A DNA stretch of 64,000 bases, taken from contig CAJTDE010000010.1 in NCBI GenBank assembly GCA_910574835.1, forward strand, positions 1 through 64,000, written 5' to 3'. Below, in pieces: positions 34,324-43,414 of this stretch (within the stretch, counting starts at the first letter, position 1; each line of letters starts with the position of its first letter). The translations under genes were made by a program, and so were the position numbers. The notes under the pieces were generated by a model that saw nothing but the letters and a program-made list of their open reading frames with translations, searched no databases and had not been told where the DNA came from. The stretch comes from Clostridia bacterium (GTDB taxonomy: Bacteria > Bacillota > Clostridia > Lachnospirales > Lachnospiraceae).

Positions 34324-36285
34324 TTAGTCAATCACGATCTCTTTCACACTACAATCTTCTATCTCTGCATAATGACTTCCATTCGTAATCAAACATTTCA
34401 GACGCCAATTCCCTTTTATATCGTCATATCGATTTGAATCTATCCAGATAGAAAATGCATTCATATTGTTCTCGTCCGTATCATATTTTCCGTGTTCATT
34501 AGGTATTGAATTTTTTGACTGCTTTGTTGCCAGCAAGAGCTGCTTTTCCCCGTTTTCAAGCAAAACCTTTATTTCTGACCCTAATGAACTAAAATCATCA
34601 AAATATGCATATCCGGAAATATAAATAAAGTTTCCGCTCATTTTTGCATTATATATCTTACACGTCGCAGAAGCCTCCGTCTTTCCCTTGACATATATAT
34701 TCTCAATGTCCTTCTTCTCTGTATACTGCTGTAGCTGAAGTGCCCCCAGCTTTACAATTACAAGATTATCTGCATTCATTACGCTGCCGTACTCCGGCCA
34801 GGACGGCATATACTTGGCATATTCTATAGCCCTCTTCGTATATTCATTGTTACTAAAATTGGTATATTTATCTGGCGTCATATCACCTTCCCACGGCGCC
34901 AGATAATCAATTCCAATCATATGAAAAAAGGGATGGATTCTGATAGAACTGCCATCATTATTATCCGAAAAAATAGAACGCAGATTAACATCATCTCTTT
35001 CATTCGGAATCTGAATATAAGGCAATGGATTCCCTATAAACACTACAGGTACGGAGGGCAGTCCGTTACACACATCAAGAACATCTTCATGTATCATTCG
35101 TGCCATATTTACATCATATAGGTATCTCTCATGATCAGCCTTATACAACTTTTGAATTTCCAGACTCTGATTAAAAACAACGCCAAATGCCAAAATACAA
35201 ATTGCAGCTTTATAGATTTCTGTTCTAATGCTTTTAAATAGAACAGCAATAGCGAACGCTGAAAAAAGTCCATAAGCAACTAACGATCTGGTTACAATTT
35301 TATAATTCCCACTATAAAAATAGAGAGCAAATACAGACAGTTCCATCAGTATACCAAGAAAGCAGCTGGTAATCTGTTTATACTTTATAGTGTCAGTTAT
35401 AGATACCCCAATAATGATTACCAAGGATAATATCAATATTTTCATATATACTGTTTCCTGAAACAAGCCTTTATTCTGAACAAGAAATCCTAAAACAAAT
35501 GTTTTTATAGATTCAAATAAATGTTCAAAATCCCATATAATATATTTATTACTATAATTCCAGGCAGGTAAATGAAAACAATTATAGACAAACAGCTTAA
35601 TCAGTGCATTCAATATTACTGCTATACCTGAGACACCCACAAATACCATACAGTATTTTAGGTAGCATAAGAATGTTTTTACCCCCCCCCGCTCATTTTT
35701 TTGAATACTCTTTTTGTTCATAATCCACAGGGAAATAAACATACCTGTAATATAATAATTGATACAGTTTTCCAGAATGGAAAGGCCTGCGATAAGGGTT
35801 CCTATACTTAACAGAAGAAATTTTAATTTATGATTTCGAATCCATACATTACTAAACCAAACTCCGATTGCAGCAATTACAATCATTAAAGATATTTCAA
35901 TATTCCCTCCAATATAAACAAAATTCTGTCCTATCATTGGGTATGTCAAAAATACACTGGCAAAAATGATTGCGGGGATTTCAGATTTTTCCTCCCACAA
36001 GCCATCAAATATATTTGCAAACAAGGTTACCCCTATCAGCAGTACTACAATCGTCAGCCCGTCACGCCAAAACGGATAATATCCAAAAGAATGAAACAGC
36101 TTATCAAGTATCACATAACCATACCTTCCTGAAGCTGCCATAGCATTATATTTAAAATAAAAATCCAGATTTTCATCATCCACTCCAATAGACGGGTTTG
36201 CCAATAAGAATCCGAATGTTATAATTCCTGTAAGAATAATGATTGACCAATATAGATTTGACCTTTTTCGCAATAGATTTATCAT
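34324..36285 (-). CDS. GtrII-like membrane glucosyltransferase
   Basis: 653-residue polytopic membrane protein with about 11 helices in the first 420 residues and an outer C-terminal domain. The start (ANPSIGVDDENLDFYFKYN, then GRYGYVILDKLF) matches the glucosyltransferase GtrII family: acidic DDE just after helix 1. These enzymes move a sugar from bactoprenol phosphate to a growing polysaccharide outside the cell. A run of nine G (35682-35690) lies within residues about 199-201 (KNERGGVKT); the present length keeps the frame open. The gtrB-like gene is 12 bases upstream. Confidence 0.82.
   Translation of the reverse strand: MINLLRKRSNLYWSIIILTGIITFGFLLANPSIGVDDENLDFYFKYNAMAASGRYGYVILDKLFHSFGYYPFWRDGLTIVVLLIGVTLFANIFDGLWEEKSEIPAIIFASVFLTYPMIGQNFVYIGGNIEISLMIVIAAIGVWFSNVWIRNHKLKFLLLSIGTLIAGLSILENCINYYITGMFISLWIMNKKSIQKNERGGVKTFLCYLKYCMVFVGVSGIAVILNALIKLFVYNCFHLPAWNYSNKYIIWDFEHLFESIKTFVLGFLVQNKGLFQETVYMKILILSLVIIIGVSITDTIKYKQITSCFLGILMELSVFALYFYSGNYKIVTRSLVAYGLFSAFAIAVLFKSIRTEIYKAAICILAFGVVFNQSLEIQKLYKADHERYLYDVNMARMIHEDVLDVCNGLPSVPVVFIGNPLPYIQIPNERDDVNLRSIFSDNNDGSSIRIHPFFHMIGIDYLAPWEGDMTPDKYTNFSNNEYTKRAIEYAKYMPSWPEYGSVMNADNLVIVKLGALQLQQYTEKKDIENIYVKGKTEASATCKIYNAKMSGNFIYISGYAYFDDFSSLGSEIKVLLENGEKQLLLATKQSKNSIPNEHGKYDTDENNMNAFSIWIDSNRYDDIKGNWRLKCLITNGSHYAEIEDCSVKEIVID
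35682..35690 (-). repeat. G9 homopolymer inside the GtrII-like gene
   Basis: Nine consecutive C on the plus strand, G on the coding strand, in a gene of otherwise AT-rich sequence. Nine keeps the reading frame. Loss or gain of one base would truncate the protein at roughly residue 200-220. This is the typical form of a slipped-strand phase-variation tract. Confidence 0.85.
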
Positions 36286-36297
36286 AAATACCTGTCC

Positions 36298-37218
36298 TCA
36301 TCCTGCTTTGTATTTGCAAATATCTTCGATTATAAATACTGACCTGTTTCTTGATGCATCCAGAGTTCTCACCAGATATTCAGATATAATTCCCAATGAA
36401 ATATTTGTAATTCCAAATCCGATCAGTAAAACACAGCAAAGTGTGGGCCAGCCGATAGAAACATTCAACATTCCTGTAAGCTTGCATATTACAATAATCC
36501 CTGCCCACAGTATTCCAAGAATAGAAAGAATAACTCCCAAAACCGATATTGTCCTGATTGGCATATAGGAAAACATCACAAAACTATCAATGAATAATTT
36601 TATCTTCTTTGATAATGTCCATTTGGACTTTCCCTTTTTCCTCTCTTGGATTTCAATTGGCATACCGATTTTATTAAAGCCCATTTGAAATATTTGAAAG
36701 AAAACCGATGAATTGTTCTCAATATTTCTGTTTAACTCTTCTTTGATCCTTCCGTCAAATGCAATACTGCTTACACCATTTTGGGGATAGCTTTTTTCTA
36801 TATACCGCACAACAAGCTTTGCAAAAATACGGCTTCCCAACCCTGCCTGATATCCAACGCGTTCTGAATATACGATATTATACCCTTCTTTCAGCTTATG
36901 ATAGAAAGTTTCAATACACGTTATAGGATCTGACATATCCATATAATAAAACATACAGCAATCTGCTTCGGCTGAAAGTACTCCTGCTCTTATAGCTGCG
37001 TGTGAACCATAATTTCTTGACAGCTTCACAATAGAGACATTGCAGTTGTATTTCTCTTTTTTTAGCATAGACAACGTTTCATCGGATGATCCATCATCTA
37101 TAAAAACTAATTCAATAGAAAAATCAATTTTTTTCACTAAATCATTGAAGGCATCTACTACTGTATGCACATTATCACATTCATTATATGTTGGTATGAT
37201 TACTGATAAATCTGCCAC
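36298..37218 (-). CDS. GtrB/ArnC-like polyprenyl-phosphate glycosyltransferase (GT2)
   Basis: 306 residues: a GT-A domain (VIIPTYNECDNV, FIDDGSSDETL, KLSRNYGSHAAIRAG) followed by two helices (about 228-250 and 262-285). This is the layout of GtrB, ArnC and DPM1, which load a sugar on undecaprenyl phosphate at the inner face. The acidic motif usually written DADLQDP is MDMSDP here, keeping the last Asp. The start is GTG at 37218, directly after the stop of the aminotransferase gene, with AAAGGGGG before it. Confidence 0.87.
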   Translation of the reverse strand: MADLSVIIPTYNECDNVHTVVDAFNDLVKKIDFSIELVFIDDGSSDETLSMLKKEKYNCNVSIVKLSRNYGSHAAIRAGVLSAEADCCMFYYMDMSDPITCIETFYHKLKEGYNIVYSERVGYQAGLGSRIFAKLVVRYIEKSYPQNGVSSIAFDGRIKEELNRNIENNSSVFFQIFQMGFNKIGMPIEIQERKKGKSKWTLSKKIKLFIDSFVMFSYMPIRTISVLGVILSILGILWAGIIVICKLTGMLNVSIGWPTLCCVLLIGFGITNISLGIISEYLVRTLDASRNRSVFIIEDICKYKAG

Positions 37219-38310
37219 TTATCTGTCCCCCTTTATATAATCCGCAATAACCTTCACGACCGTTTCTTGTTCAACGTCATGATAGCAGGGCAGACATACG
37301 GTATGGTTTTGAAGCCATAAAGCATTGGTCTGAACATCTCCGTATTTCTTTTTATTGTACACACAGTTCGATAAACAATAGGTCCCAAACACAGCCTCCA
37401 CCTCATGGTTCCTTAAATATTTAAGCAATGAATCACGATCCACTCCGCTTGGCACAGTAAATACCACGCTCTGCATATTGTGGGTACACTCTTTTGCATA
37501 GGCCTGCGGCTCAAATCCTAACGGCGTCAGCTCATTTTTATAATATTCCCTGGTTGCAATTCGTTCAGAAATAATCTTATCTAATTGCTCCAATTGTTTT
37601 AGAATCATCATACACTGAATTTCCGGCAACCGATAATTAAAACCATAATCTACAAAGCATAATTTTCCATTCTCAGCAACAGCCCCATGATTTAACTTTA
37701 TCGCCAGCTTCTGTGCATACTCAGGATTGGATGTTGTAATCATTCCGCCCTCACCGGAAGTAACTAATTTTCTAGGGTGGAAACTAAAACAAGAAATATC
37801 CCCAATATTACCGATTTGAATCCCTTTTTCACTGCTGCCCAAAGCACAGGCACCATCAACAACAAGAGGGATGCCATGTCTCCTGCATATAGACCAGATT
37901 TCCTGTACTCCCGTAGGATTTCCTAATGCACATACAAAGATTACTGCCTTTGTATGCTTTGTTATTTTATTCTCCAGTTCCTCGTTTTTCATATTATATG
38001 TTTTCAGACTGACATCTGCAAAAACAGCTTTTGCGCCGCGCTGCTCTACCACATTGGAGGATGCCGGAAATGAAAAATCAGATACAATTACCTCGTCCTG
38101 CGGCCCGATATCCAATAATTCCATTGCCATTGACAGAGCGGTTGTCGCACTTGTTGTATTAAAGGCATACTCTGCCCCTGTATAACGTGCAATCTCTTTT
38201 GGCAGGCTTTTTGCATATTTTCCAGATGTTAAAATTCCACTGTCAAGTATTTCTTTCAACTCTTCTTTTATTTCTTCAAAATTTATATACGGCTTTATCA
38301 GACGAATCAT
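37219..38310 (-). CDS. DegT/DnrJ/EryC1 sugar aminotransferase (ArnB-like position)
   Basis: 363-residue PLP enzyme that would aminate a keto sugar nucleotide. Seen: SGILTSGKYAKSLPKEIARY near the N terminus, VVDGACALGSSEKG with the Asp for the PLP nitrogen, and the Schiff-base Lys in SFHPRKLVTSGEGGMI (about 180). The start at 38310 follows AAAAGGAG. Whether it makes a 3- or 4-amino sugar is not readable; the nearby epimerase and formyltransferase suggest an Arn-like amino sugar. Confidence 0.9.
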   Translation of the reverse strand: MIRLIKPYINFEEIKEELKEILDSGILTSGKYAKSLPKEIARYTGAEYAFNTTSATTALSMAMELLDIGPQDEVIVSDFSFPASSNVVEQRGAKAVFADVSLKTYNMKNEELENKITKHTKAVIFVCALGNPTGVQEIWSICRRHGIPLVVDGACALGSSEKGIQIGNIGDISCFSFHPRKLVTSGEGGMITTSNPEYAQKLAIKLNHGAVAENGKLCFVDYGFNYRLPEIQCMMILKQLEQLDKIISERIATREYYKNELTPLGFEPQAYAKECTHNMQSVVFTVPSGVDRDSLLKYLRNHEVEAVFGTYCLSNCVYNKKKYGDVQTNALWLQNHTVCLPCYHDVEQETVVKVIADYIKGDR

Positions 38311-38379
38311 TTTCTGTCTCCTTTTTGTAATTTGTACAAAGGAAATGTTCATTAAAAGCAGCTTTCAGAACTCCTGCTG

Positions 38380-38715
38380 CTATATATTAAAAATAAATAT
38401 TCCTAATATAATTAATACGTTACCTAATATTTTCTTCTGTGTAAACGGCTCATCAAAAAACAATTTTCCCATAATCATAATTATCACATAACTCAGGGAT
38501 TCAATAATAGCTCCGTATTTAAACTCCATTCCTCTATACATATAAATTGTCAGAAGCATACATGCCCCTAACAAAAAATAAGCAGAAATCACAAACATAT
38601 TTAAATATTCTCTGACTCTGGTATTCCATTTTTTATTTGCACTCACCTTTAGCAGCATTTGAGAAACGCAAGATAATACTACTGAAATAATTCCTACAAC
38701 TATATACTTAATCAT
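38380..38715 (-). CDS. SMR/EamA-like four-helix membrane protein (ArnF-like)
   Basis: 111 residues and four hydrophobic helices, the size and layout of small multidrug-resistance and ArnE/ArnF proteins. Seen: SQMLLKVSANKK in helix 1 and KLFFDEPFTQKKILGNVLII in helix 4, where EamA/SMR proteins usually have GE-P. It overlaps the neighbouring four-helix gene by 8 bases, so the two are translated together and probably form a heterodimer. An attractive role is flipping undecaprenyl-linked monosaccharide across the membrane. Confidence 0.75.
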   Translation of the reverse strand: MIKYIVVGIISVVLSCVSQMLLKVSANKKWNTRVREYLNMFVISAYFLLGACMLLTIYMYRGMEFKYGAIIESLSYVIIMIMGKLFFDEPFTQKKILGNVLIILGIFIFNI

Positions 38716-39076
38716 TTCTACCAACCAAATAAATTCCCATTAGTATCACTATAGAGCCAACCAGATTCCAAATGCTTATTTCTTCTCCAAATATCCCTGC
38801 AGCCCAGACCAAATTATATATAACAACAATTCCTTTAAACGAATATATATCAGATAAATACATTCTTTTAATTAATTGTTGGTAAATCAGCGCATAAATT
38901 CCCATCACTCCAATTAAAGCAAAAAGAAACATGAAGAATTTTGCGGAGAGAAAATATCGGGATGCCAGCTTCGACATAACACTCGAAAAAGAATATAGCA
39001 GGTAAGCTCCCAGTATACATAAGAGCATCCTCAGTCCACTTTTTTTTCTGACATTGCCTTTATCATTTATTTCCAT
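38708..39076 (-). CDS. SMR/EamA-like four-helix membrane protein (ArnE-like)
   Basis: 122 residues; four helices after a short basic N terminus. Contains VMSKLASRYF in helix 1 and AAGIFGEEISIWNLVGSIVI, the GEE pattern of SMR/EamA transporters. The start at 39076 follows AGGAAAG within the end of the epimerase gene (14-base overlap). Paired with the next gene as ArnE is with ArnF. Confidence 0.75.
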   Translation of the reverse strand: MEINDKGNVRKKSGLRMLLCILGAYLLYSFSSVMSKLASRYFLSAKFFMFLFALIGVMGIYALIYQQLIKRMYLSDIYSFKGIVVIYNLVWAAGIFGEEISIWNLVGSIVILMGIYLVGRND

Positions 39077-40037
39077 TAAGTTCCACTTTCCTATACCAAT
39101 CAATTGTATGTTTCAGCCCTTCCTGCAAATCTACGGACGGCCGGTAAGTTAGCAATGTTCTCGCCTTTTCTATAGACGGAACACGAAGCTCCACATCCAC
39201 ATAGCTTTTTTCAACAAACTCAATATCGGAATCAGAGTCAGCACTCTCCTTAATCAGCCTGGCAAGTAAAGATATCGTAACCGTACCCTGGGGATTTCCG
39301 ATATTAAAGGCTTCCCCGATAGAGTTTGGATTCTCAAGTATGAGCATAATACAGTCAACAAAATCCGTTACATAACAAAAAGAACGGATCTGCGATCCGT
39401 CACCATGTATCTTTATTGTTTCATTTCTGATAGCCCTGCTGATAAACTGATGAATGACTCCTTCGCCTACCTGCCCCGGTCCATAGACATTGAACGGCCG
39501 GACAGTTGTTGTCGGAAGATTATACTGGGTATGATAAGCATGAGATAAGTGTTCGGCTGCAAGCTTAGACGTGCTGTAGGTCCATCTGGCATCACCTACA
39601 GAAGCGATTTTACTTACGGAATTTTCGTCCAATTTGTATGCATAAGATCCGAAAATCTCTGATGTGGAAAAATCAATCACATGCTCCACACAATCAATAT
39701 CCTTTAAAGCTTCCAGCAAATTATATGTCCCAATTAAATTCACCTGCATGGTAAGCACCGGTTTTCTGGCTACATTCGATACGCCGGCAATGGCCGCTAA
39801 ATGAAGGACAATTTGCGGCTTAAAATCCTCAATTACCTCCGTAATCTTTTGCGCATCCAAAATATCCGCCTGTACAATGGTAATATTTTTCTGCTCTCCC
39901 AGCCCGGTATACTTAATCGCATTCCTGTCCAGATTATCGAAAACAATTATCTCATTCTCTGCCGATAATCTTCGAACAATTTCTGTTCCGATAAAGCCTG
40001 CTCCTCCGGTGATAAAAACTCTTTTGTTCCTAATCAT
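39063..40037 (-). CDS. NAD-dependent sugar-nucleotide epimerase/dehydratase (extended SDR)
   Basis: 324 residues. Seen: FITGGAGFIGTEIVRRL at the N terminus with the NAD-binding glycines, HLAAIAGVSNV (about 77), catalytic YSTSK (about 145), RPFNVYGPGQVGEG, and the C-terminal VDVELRVPSIEKARTLL typical of UDP-sugar epimerases and decarboxylases. The product (epimer, decarboxylated or dehydrated sugar) is not determinable. The start at 40037 follows GGGAGG; the upstream in-frame extension is part of the preceding gene's other frame. Confidence 0.88.
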   Translation of the reverse strand: MIRNKRVFITGGAGFIGTEIVRRLSAENEIIVFDNLDRNAIKYTGLGEQKNITIVQADILDAQKITEVIEDFKPQIVLHLAAIAGVSNVARKPVLTMQVNLIGTYNLLEALKDIDCVEHVIDFSTSEIFGSYAYKLDENSVSKIASVGDARWTYSTSKLAAEHLSHAYHTQYNLPTTTVRPFNVYGPGQVGEGVIHQFISRAIRNETIKIHGDGSQIRSFCYVTDFVDCIMLILENPNSIGEAFNIGNPQGTVTISLLARLIKESADSDSDIEFVEKSYVDVELRVPSIEKARTLLTYRPSVDLQEGLKHTIDWYRKVELNGNK

Positions 40038-41277
40038 TTTTTCCTCCCTTATTGATGAAAATTGTATAAGTATAGCTATTATCCCTTCGATGAAAAGTTT
40101 CCGCCAACTGATAATGTTCCAGAATAAACTGGTGCATTGCATAATTGGGATCCGGATTTGATAAAAACTGGGGTTCCTCAAAGTATACGATCATATAAGG
40201 AATCTTGTTTTTATGTTCAAAATAATCCAATACAGGTGAAAAATAAATATTATCCGTATAGCTCCCACGTGTATATAAGGTTGCGGCCCATGTATTATTG
40301 GTCAGCATACGCATGGAACCTTCCACTCCATAAGCATAGGGAAAAAGCTCCATTACCAAAAGTCCTTCTCCGGGTTTGGCGTATCTCTTTATTCCATTCA
40401 CTAAATGCCGGTTAAATTCATCCTGTTCCTCCGTGATATAAATACCCGCCGCCGGACCCGACTCTGCTCTCACCGTATCTATTTTAAAAATGCTTCCATT
40501 CGGTTTTCCGTATACATCCCAATATTCAAAGCTCAGAAAAGTCATTAATACAAAAAGGGATAATAAAATTCCAGAAAAATTTCCAAGCTGAAACAAGCGG
40601 TGCTTATTGGACTTACTTTTAAAGTCATCAAATATGCTTTGGGCCTGCACATACATCAGAACCATAACGTACATTACAGTTCCTATAAGCGCATGTCTGG
40701 CCTGATACCAGGTTCCCCCGCTTGTCATGGAAACACAGACGGCCTGCAGTAATGATAAACATGACAAAAGCGCAAACCATTTCCATTTTAATATGTCATT
40801 CTTTAACGGCAGAAGCATGAGAAGAGGCAAAAGCATGGCTATATAGGCAGCATAATCAATTGTCAGCAGATTATCGAGGGATGTCATATCGGCAAATGCC
40901 CTGGCAGAATGCCAGGCACATAAAAAGACCCATATAAAGGAAAAACCAACCGTCGGATAATAAACTTTTTTGGAATGTGTGTGAAACACATGGTCAAATA
41001 CCCTGGCAGCCGCAGTACACAATACCGCAAAACAAAAAACAGCCAGCAAAACCCGCATAGATCTCCCTGGAAAAAGCTCATCAAATATGACCAATATTAA
41101 GGTGTAAAGAATTTCCGATATTTGAACACCATGTATATTGTCAAAATACAAACGTATCTGCTCAATACATACAATAAAATTCTTCCATCCAACCGCAAAA
41201 GAGATATATAAAAGCAAAAGAAGCCCGACAATTGCAATTCCTGACACATATCCCAAGACAAACCTTGTCCATTTACT
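40030..41277 (-). CDS. C-terminal part of a frameshifted GT-C membrane glycosyltransferase
   Basis: Open frame continuing the gene at 41097-41924 after a frame change at the G7 tract (41278-41284). It begins SKWTRFVLGYVSGIAIVG, has six or seven helices and ends in an outer domain of about 150 residues (EEQDEFNRHLVNGIKRYAK, YMIVYFEEPQFLSNPDPN). It has no start signal of its own. Joined to the N-terminal part it gives about 631 residues, similar in size to the neighbouring GtrII-like protein. It overlaps the epimerase start by 8 bases. Confidence 0.75.
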   Translation of the reverse strand, partial: SKWTRFVLGYVSGIAIVGLLLLLYISFAVGWKNFIVCIEQIRLYFDNIHGVQISEILYTLILVIFDELFPGRSMRVLLAVFCFAVLCTAAARVFDHVFHTHSKKVYYPTVGFSFIWVFLCAWHSARAFADMTSLDNLLTIDYAAYIAMLLPLLMLLPLKNDILKWKWFALLSCLSLLQAVCVSMTSGGTWYQARHALIGTVMYVMVLMYVQAQSIFDDFKSKSNKHRLFQLGNFSGILLSLFVLMTFLSFEYWDVYGKPNGSIFKIDTVRAESGPAAGIYITEEQDEFNRHLVNGIKRYAKPGEGLLVMELFPYAYGVEGSMRMLTNNTWAATLYTRGSYTDNIYFSPVLDYFEHKNKIPYMIVYFEEPQFLSNPDPNYAMHQFILEHYQLAETFHRRDNSYTYTIFINKGGKND

Positions 41278-41924
41278 CCCCCCCTATGCAGTTTTGCATA
41301 GGATATTCCTATCAGGCATATGAGCAATGCTAATATGGGCATGATCACAACGGAAGAGGCATATGATGCAACCATTGCGGAATGAATAATTCCTGCAAGA
41401 AAGCAAAGTATCCAGGAACACTTGCGTCCATTACAGGATATTCCAATAAAGAAAATCATTGTGCCCATTATGCCAAACAAATCCAGAAGCTGATTGTACC
41501 CGATTGTGTACAGGGAAAAAGGTGCGTAAACGGCGACCGTCAATGATAGCAAAGCCGCCGTCTTATGCTCAATATCCTTTCGAAGAACAACATATATCAG
41601 AGCCGCCGTTATATGTGCAAAAATGAAATAAAGAAAACGGCTAAATAATACAATCCCCTTCGTTCCAGCCAAGCTGATATATAGCTTATAGAATGGCATC
41701 AAAAATATCCCAAGCGTCTGTATGGAATCCCAAGAGTCCAGAAATGGCTTATCTCCCTGAGCAAATCGTAATGGCTGTGTAAAATAATAACACTCATCCG
41801 ATGATGGAAATTCAAAAAATATCCGCAATAATTGTAATGCAGATATCATTATGACAGGAATCCAAATGATATTCTTAGGAGAAAATACCTTTCCTTTTAT
41901 GATATCTCTATAATTTGTTTTCAT
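41097..41924 (-). CDS. N-terminal part of a frameshifted GT-C membrane glycosyltransferase
   Basis: AGAGAGGA precedes the start. The first 210 residues hold about six helices with FPSSDECYYFTQPL (about 39) and LDSWDSIQTLG, the acidic loop after helix 1 found in GT-C (GT39-like) transferases. After LHRGGVNG the frame leaves the homologous sequence and reads through low-quality residues to a stop at 41097. One extra G in the tract (G8) or two fewer (G5) would fuse it in frame with 40030-41277. As it stands the product is truncated and probably inactive. Confidence 0.75.
   Translation of the reverse strand: MKTNYRDIIKGKVFSPKNIIWIPVIMISALQLLRIFFEFPSSDECYYFTQPLRFAQGDKPFLDSWDSIQTLGIFLMPFYKLYISLAGTKGIVLFSRFLYFIFAHITAALIYVVLRKDIEHKTAALLSLTVAVYAPFSLYTIGYNQLLDLFGIMGTMIFFIGISCNGRKCSWILCFLAGIIHSAMVASYASSVVIMPILALLICLIGISYAKLHRGGVNGQGLSWDMCQELQLSGFFCFYISLLRLDGRILLYVLSRYVCILTIYMVFKYRKFFTP
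41278..41284 (-). repeat. G7 homopolymer at the frame break of the GT-C gene
   Basis: Seven C on the plus strand (G on the coding strand) exactly where the coding register changes. With seven, translation goes to a wrong frame; with eight the full-length protein is made. Together with the G9 tract in the GtrII-like gene this is a second putative slippage switch in the same operon. Confidence 0.85.
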
Positions 41925-41953
41925 TACAGTCCTCTCTTTCTAAATATCCGCAA

Positions 41954-43396
41954 TTACTCCTTTCTTTTCGGATGATATAACATATTTTTCATTGTATTGA
42001 AATAATCAAAAAAACTGCTTCTGAATAAAAGTGAAATTCCCACGGCAATTGCTGTAAATTCTATTATCTGCAAGAACACATTCTCCTTTTGGAAAAATAC
42101 TTCTATCATATACACAGCCAAAGGACAGAGAAACGCTTTCATCACATTATAATTAATTTTATAAAGTCTTTGCGATACAAGGTAAGTCACCATCGCCATA
42201 ATCAGAATGCTTCCCAGGGTAGTATAGGAAGCGGCCAATGCGCCATATTTGGGAATAAAAATAAGATTTGTGATTACATTTATCACGGCTCCAATGCTTG
42301 TGGCTATCAGAAAATAGTATGTTTTTTTGGCAAAGCCGATTCCATATCCCACAAGTGTATTGATACCGTTATACAACTGAGAGAATACCAACGGCGCCAT
42401 TAATTGTACGGCGCTGCCGTAGCTCTGTGTTGTCATCAGCCTGATAATAGAGAATGAAAAAACGGTCAATACAGAACAGCAAATCAATCCGGCATACACA
42501 AAATCATCTAAAATCCTTGCATACTGTGCCTTTGCATCCAAATCGTCCTTTTTTCCAAAAGCATAGCTTGTATAAGCGGTATACACTCCGTTGGCAAGCA
42601 GGGAAACCAAATTGCTGAATCGTGCCCCTATGCCGTAGATCCCGACCTCTCCCTCTCCGCATAGCTTTAAGAGGATATACCGATCCGAAACCTGAAGCAC
42701 CCACGACACCACAACGACCGGCAGCAAGGGCAGGGAGTATTTCAGCATTCGTTTCAGAAGGCTTACATCAAAATATCTTTTTTTAAACTCAACCTTAACT
42801 AAAACCCCATATAAAGCAGCCTGCATAAAATGTGTTACAAACATACTGACAATCAAAGAGTATACGCCCATCTTAAATACGCATAGGCAGAATATGTTCA
42901 AAATAATATGAAAGACAGAGGTCAGCACATTTACGGCTGCAAACAGCATCATCCTGTTCTCCATGCGGACATAAAGAGCATACGGCAGATAGAAAAGATT
43001 GCAGATCATGGAACACACGGCAAGCAATATCAAAATCTGGTAATCTCCTGTGCCAAAGAGTACCTGTGAAATAGTTTTGGCAAAAATTAAGAGCAGCAAC
43101 GATAACATTCCTGTGAAAATAAGCGCATATTCAATCGTATTAAATATTTTCATCCGATACTCTCTAGAATCCCTGTCATAATAAAAAGCTCCAAAGGCGG
43201 AATCCAATCCAAGGACTAAAATCGGAAATACAAAGGCTGTAAAGGTCGTAACGGAATCCGAAACTCCCAACATCTCCGGTGTCAGATATCTTGTATAGAG
43301 AGGTAATAATAAAAAAGTAACTCCCTTTAATAATATATTTGACACTGTAATAATAAGACTTCCCTTTACAAAGATTCTCTGTTTGCTTTCCTTCAT
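41954..43396 (-). CDS. wzx: Wzx-type polysaccharide flippase
   Basis: 480-residue protein with about 14 helices of the polysaccharide-transport (MOP) family. Seen: FVKGSLIITVSNILLKGVTF at the N terminus and FLLLPLYTRYLTPEMLG, typical of Wzx/RfbX. It would move the undecaprenyl-linked repeat unit to the outer face. It lies between the GT4 gene and the split GT-C gene, within the same tight run. Specificity cannot be read from the sequence. Confidence 0.9.
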   Translation of the reverse strand: MKESKQRIFVKGSLIITVSNILLKGVTFLLLPLYTRYLTPEMLGVSDSVTTFTAFVFPILVLGLDSAFGAFYYDRDSREYRMKIFNTIEYALIFTGMLSLLLLIFAKTISQVLFGTGDYQILILLAVCSMICNLFYLPYALYVRMENRMMLFAAVNVLTSVFHIILNIFCLCVFKMGVYSLIVSMFVTHFMQAALYGVLVKVEFKKRYFDVSLLKRMLKYSLPLLPVVVVSWVLQVSDRYILLKLCGEGEVGIYGIGARFSNLVSLLANGVYTAYTSYAFGKKDDLDAKAQYARILDDFVYAGLICCSVLTVFSFSIIRLMTTQSYGSAVQLMAPLVFSQLYNGINTLVGYGIGFAKKTYYFLIATSIGAVINVITNLIFIPKYGALAASYTTLGSILIMAMVTYLVSQRLYKINYNVMKAFLCPLAVYMIEVFFQKENVFLQIIEFTAIAVGISLLFRSSFFDYFNTMKNMLYHPKRKE

Positions 43397-43414
43397 TCCC
43401 CAACCTTTCTGCTG

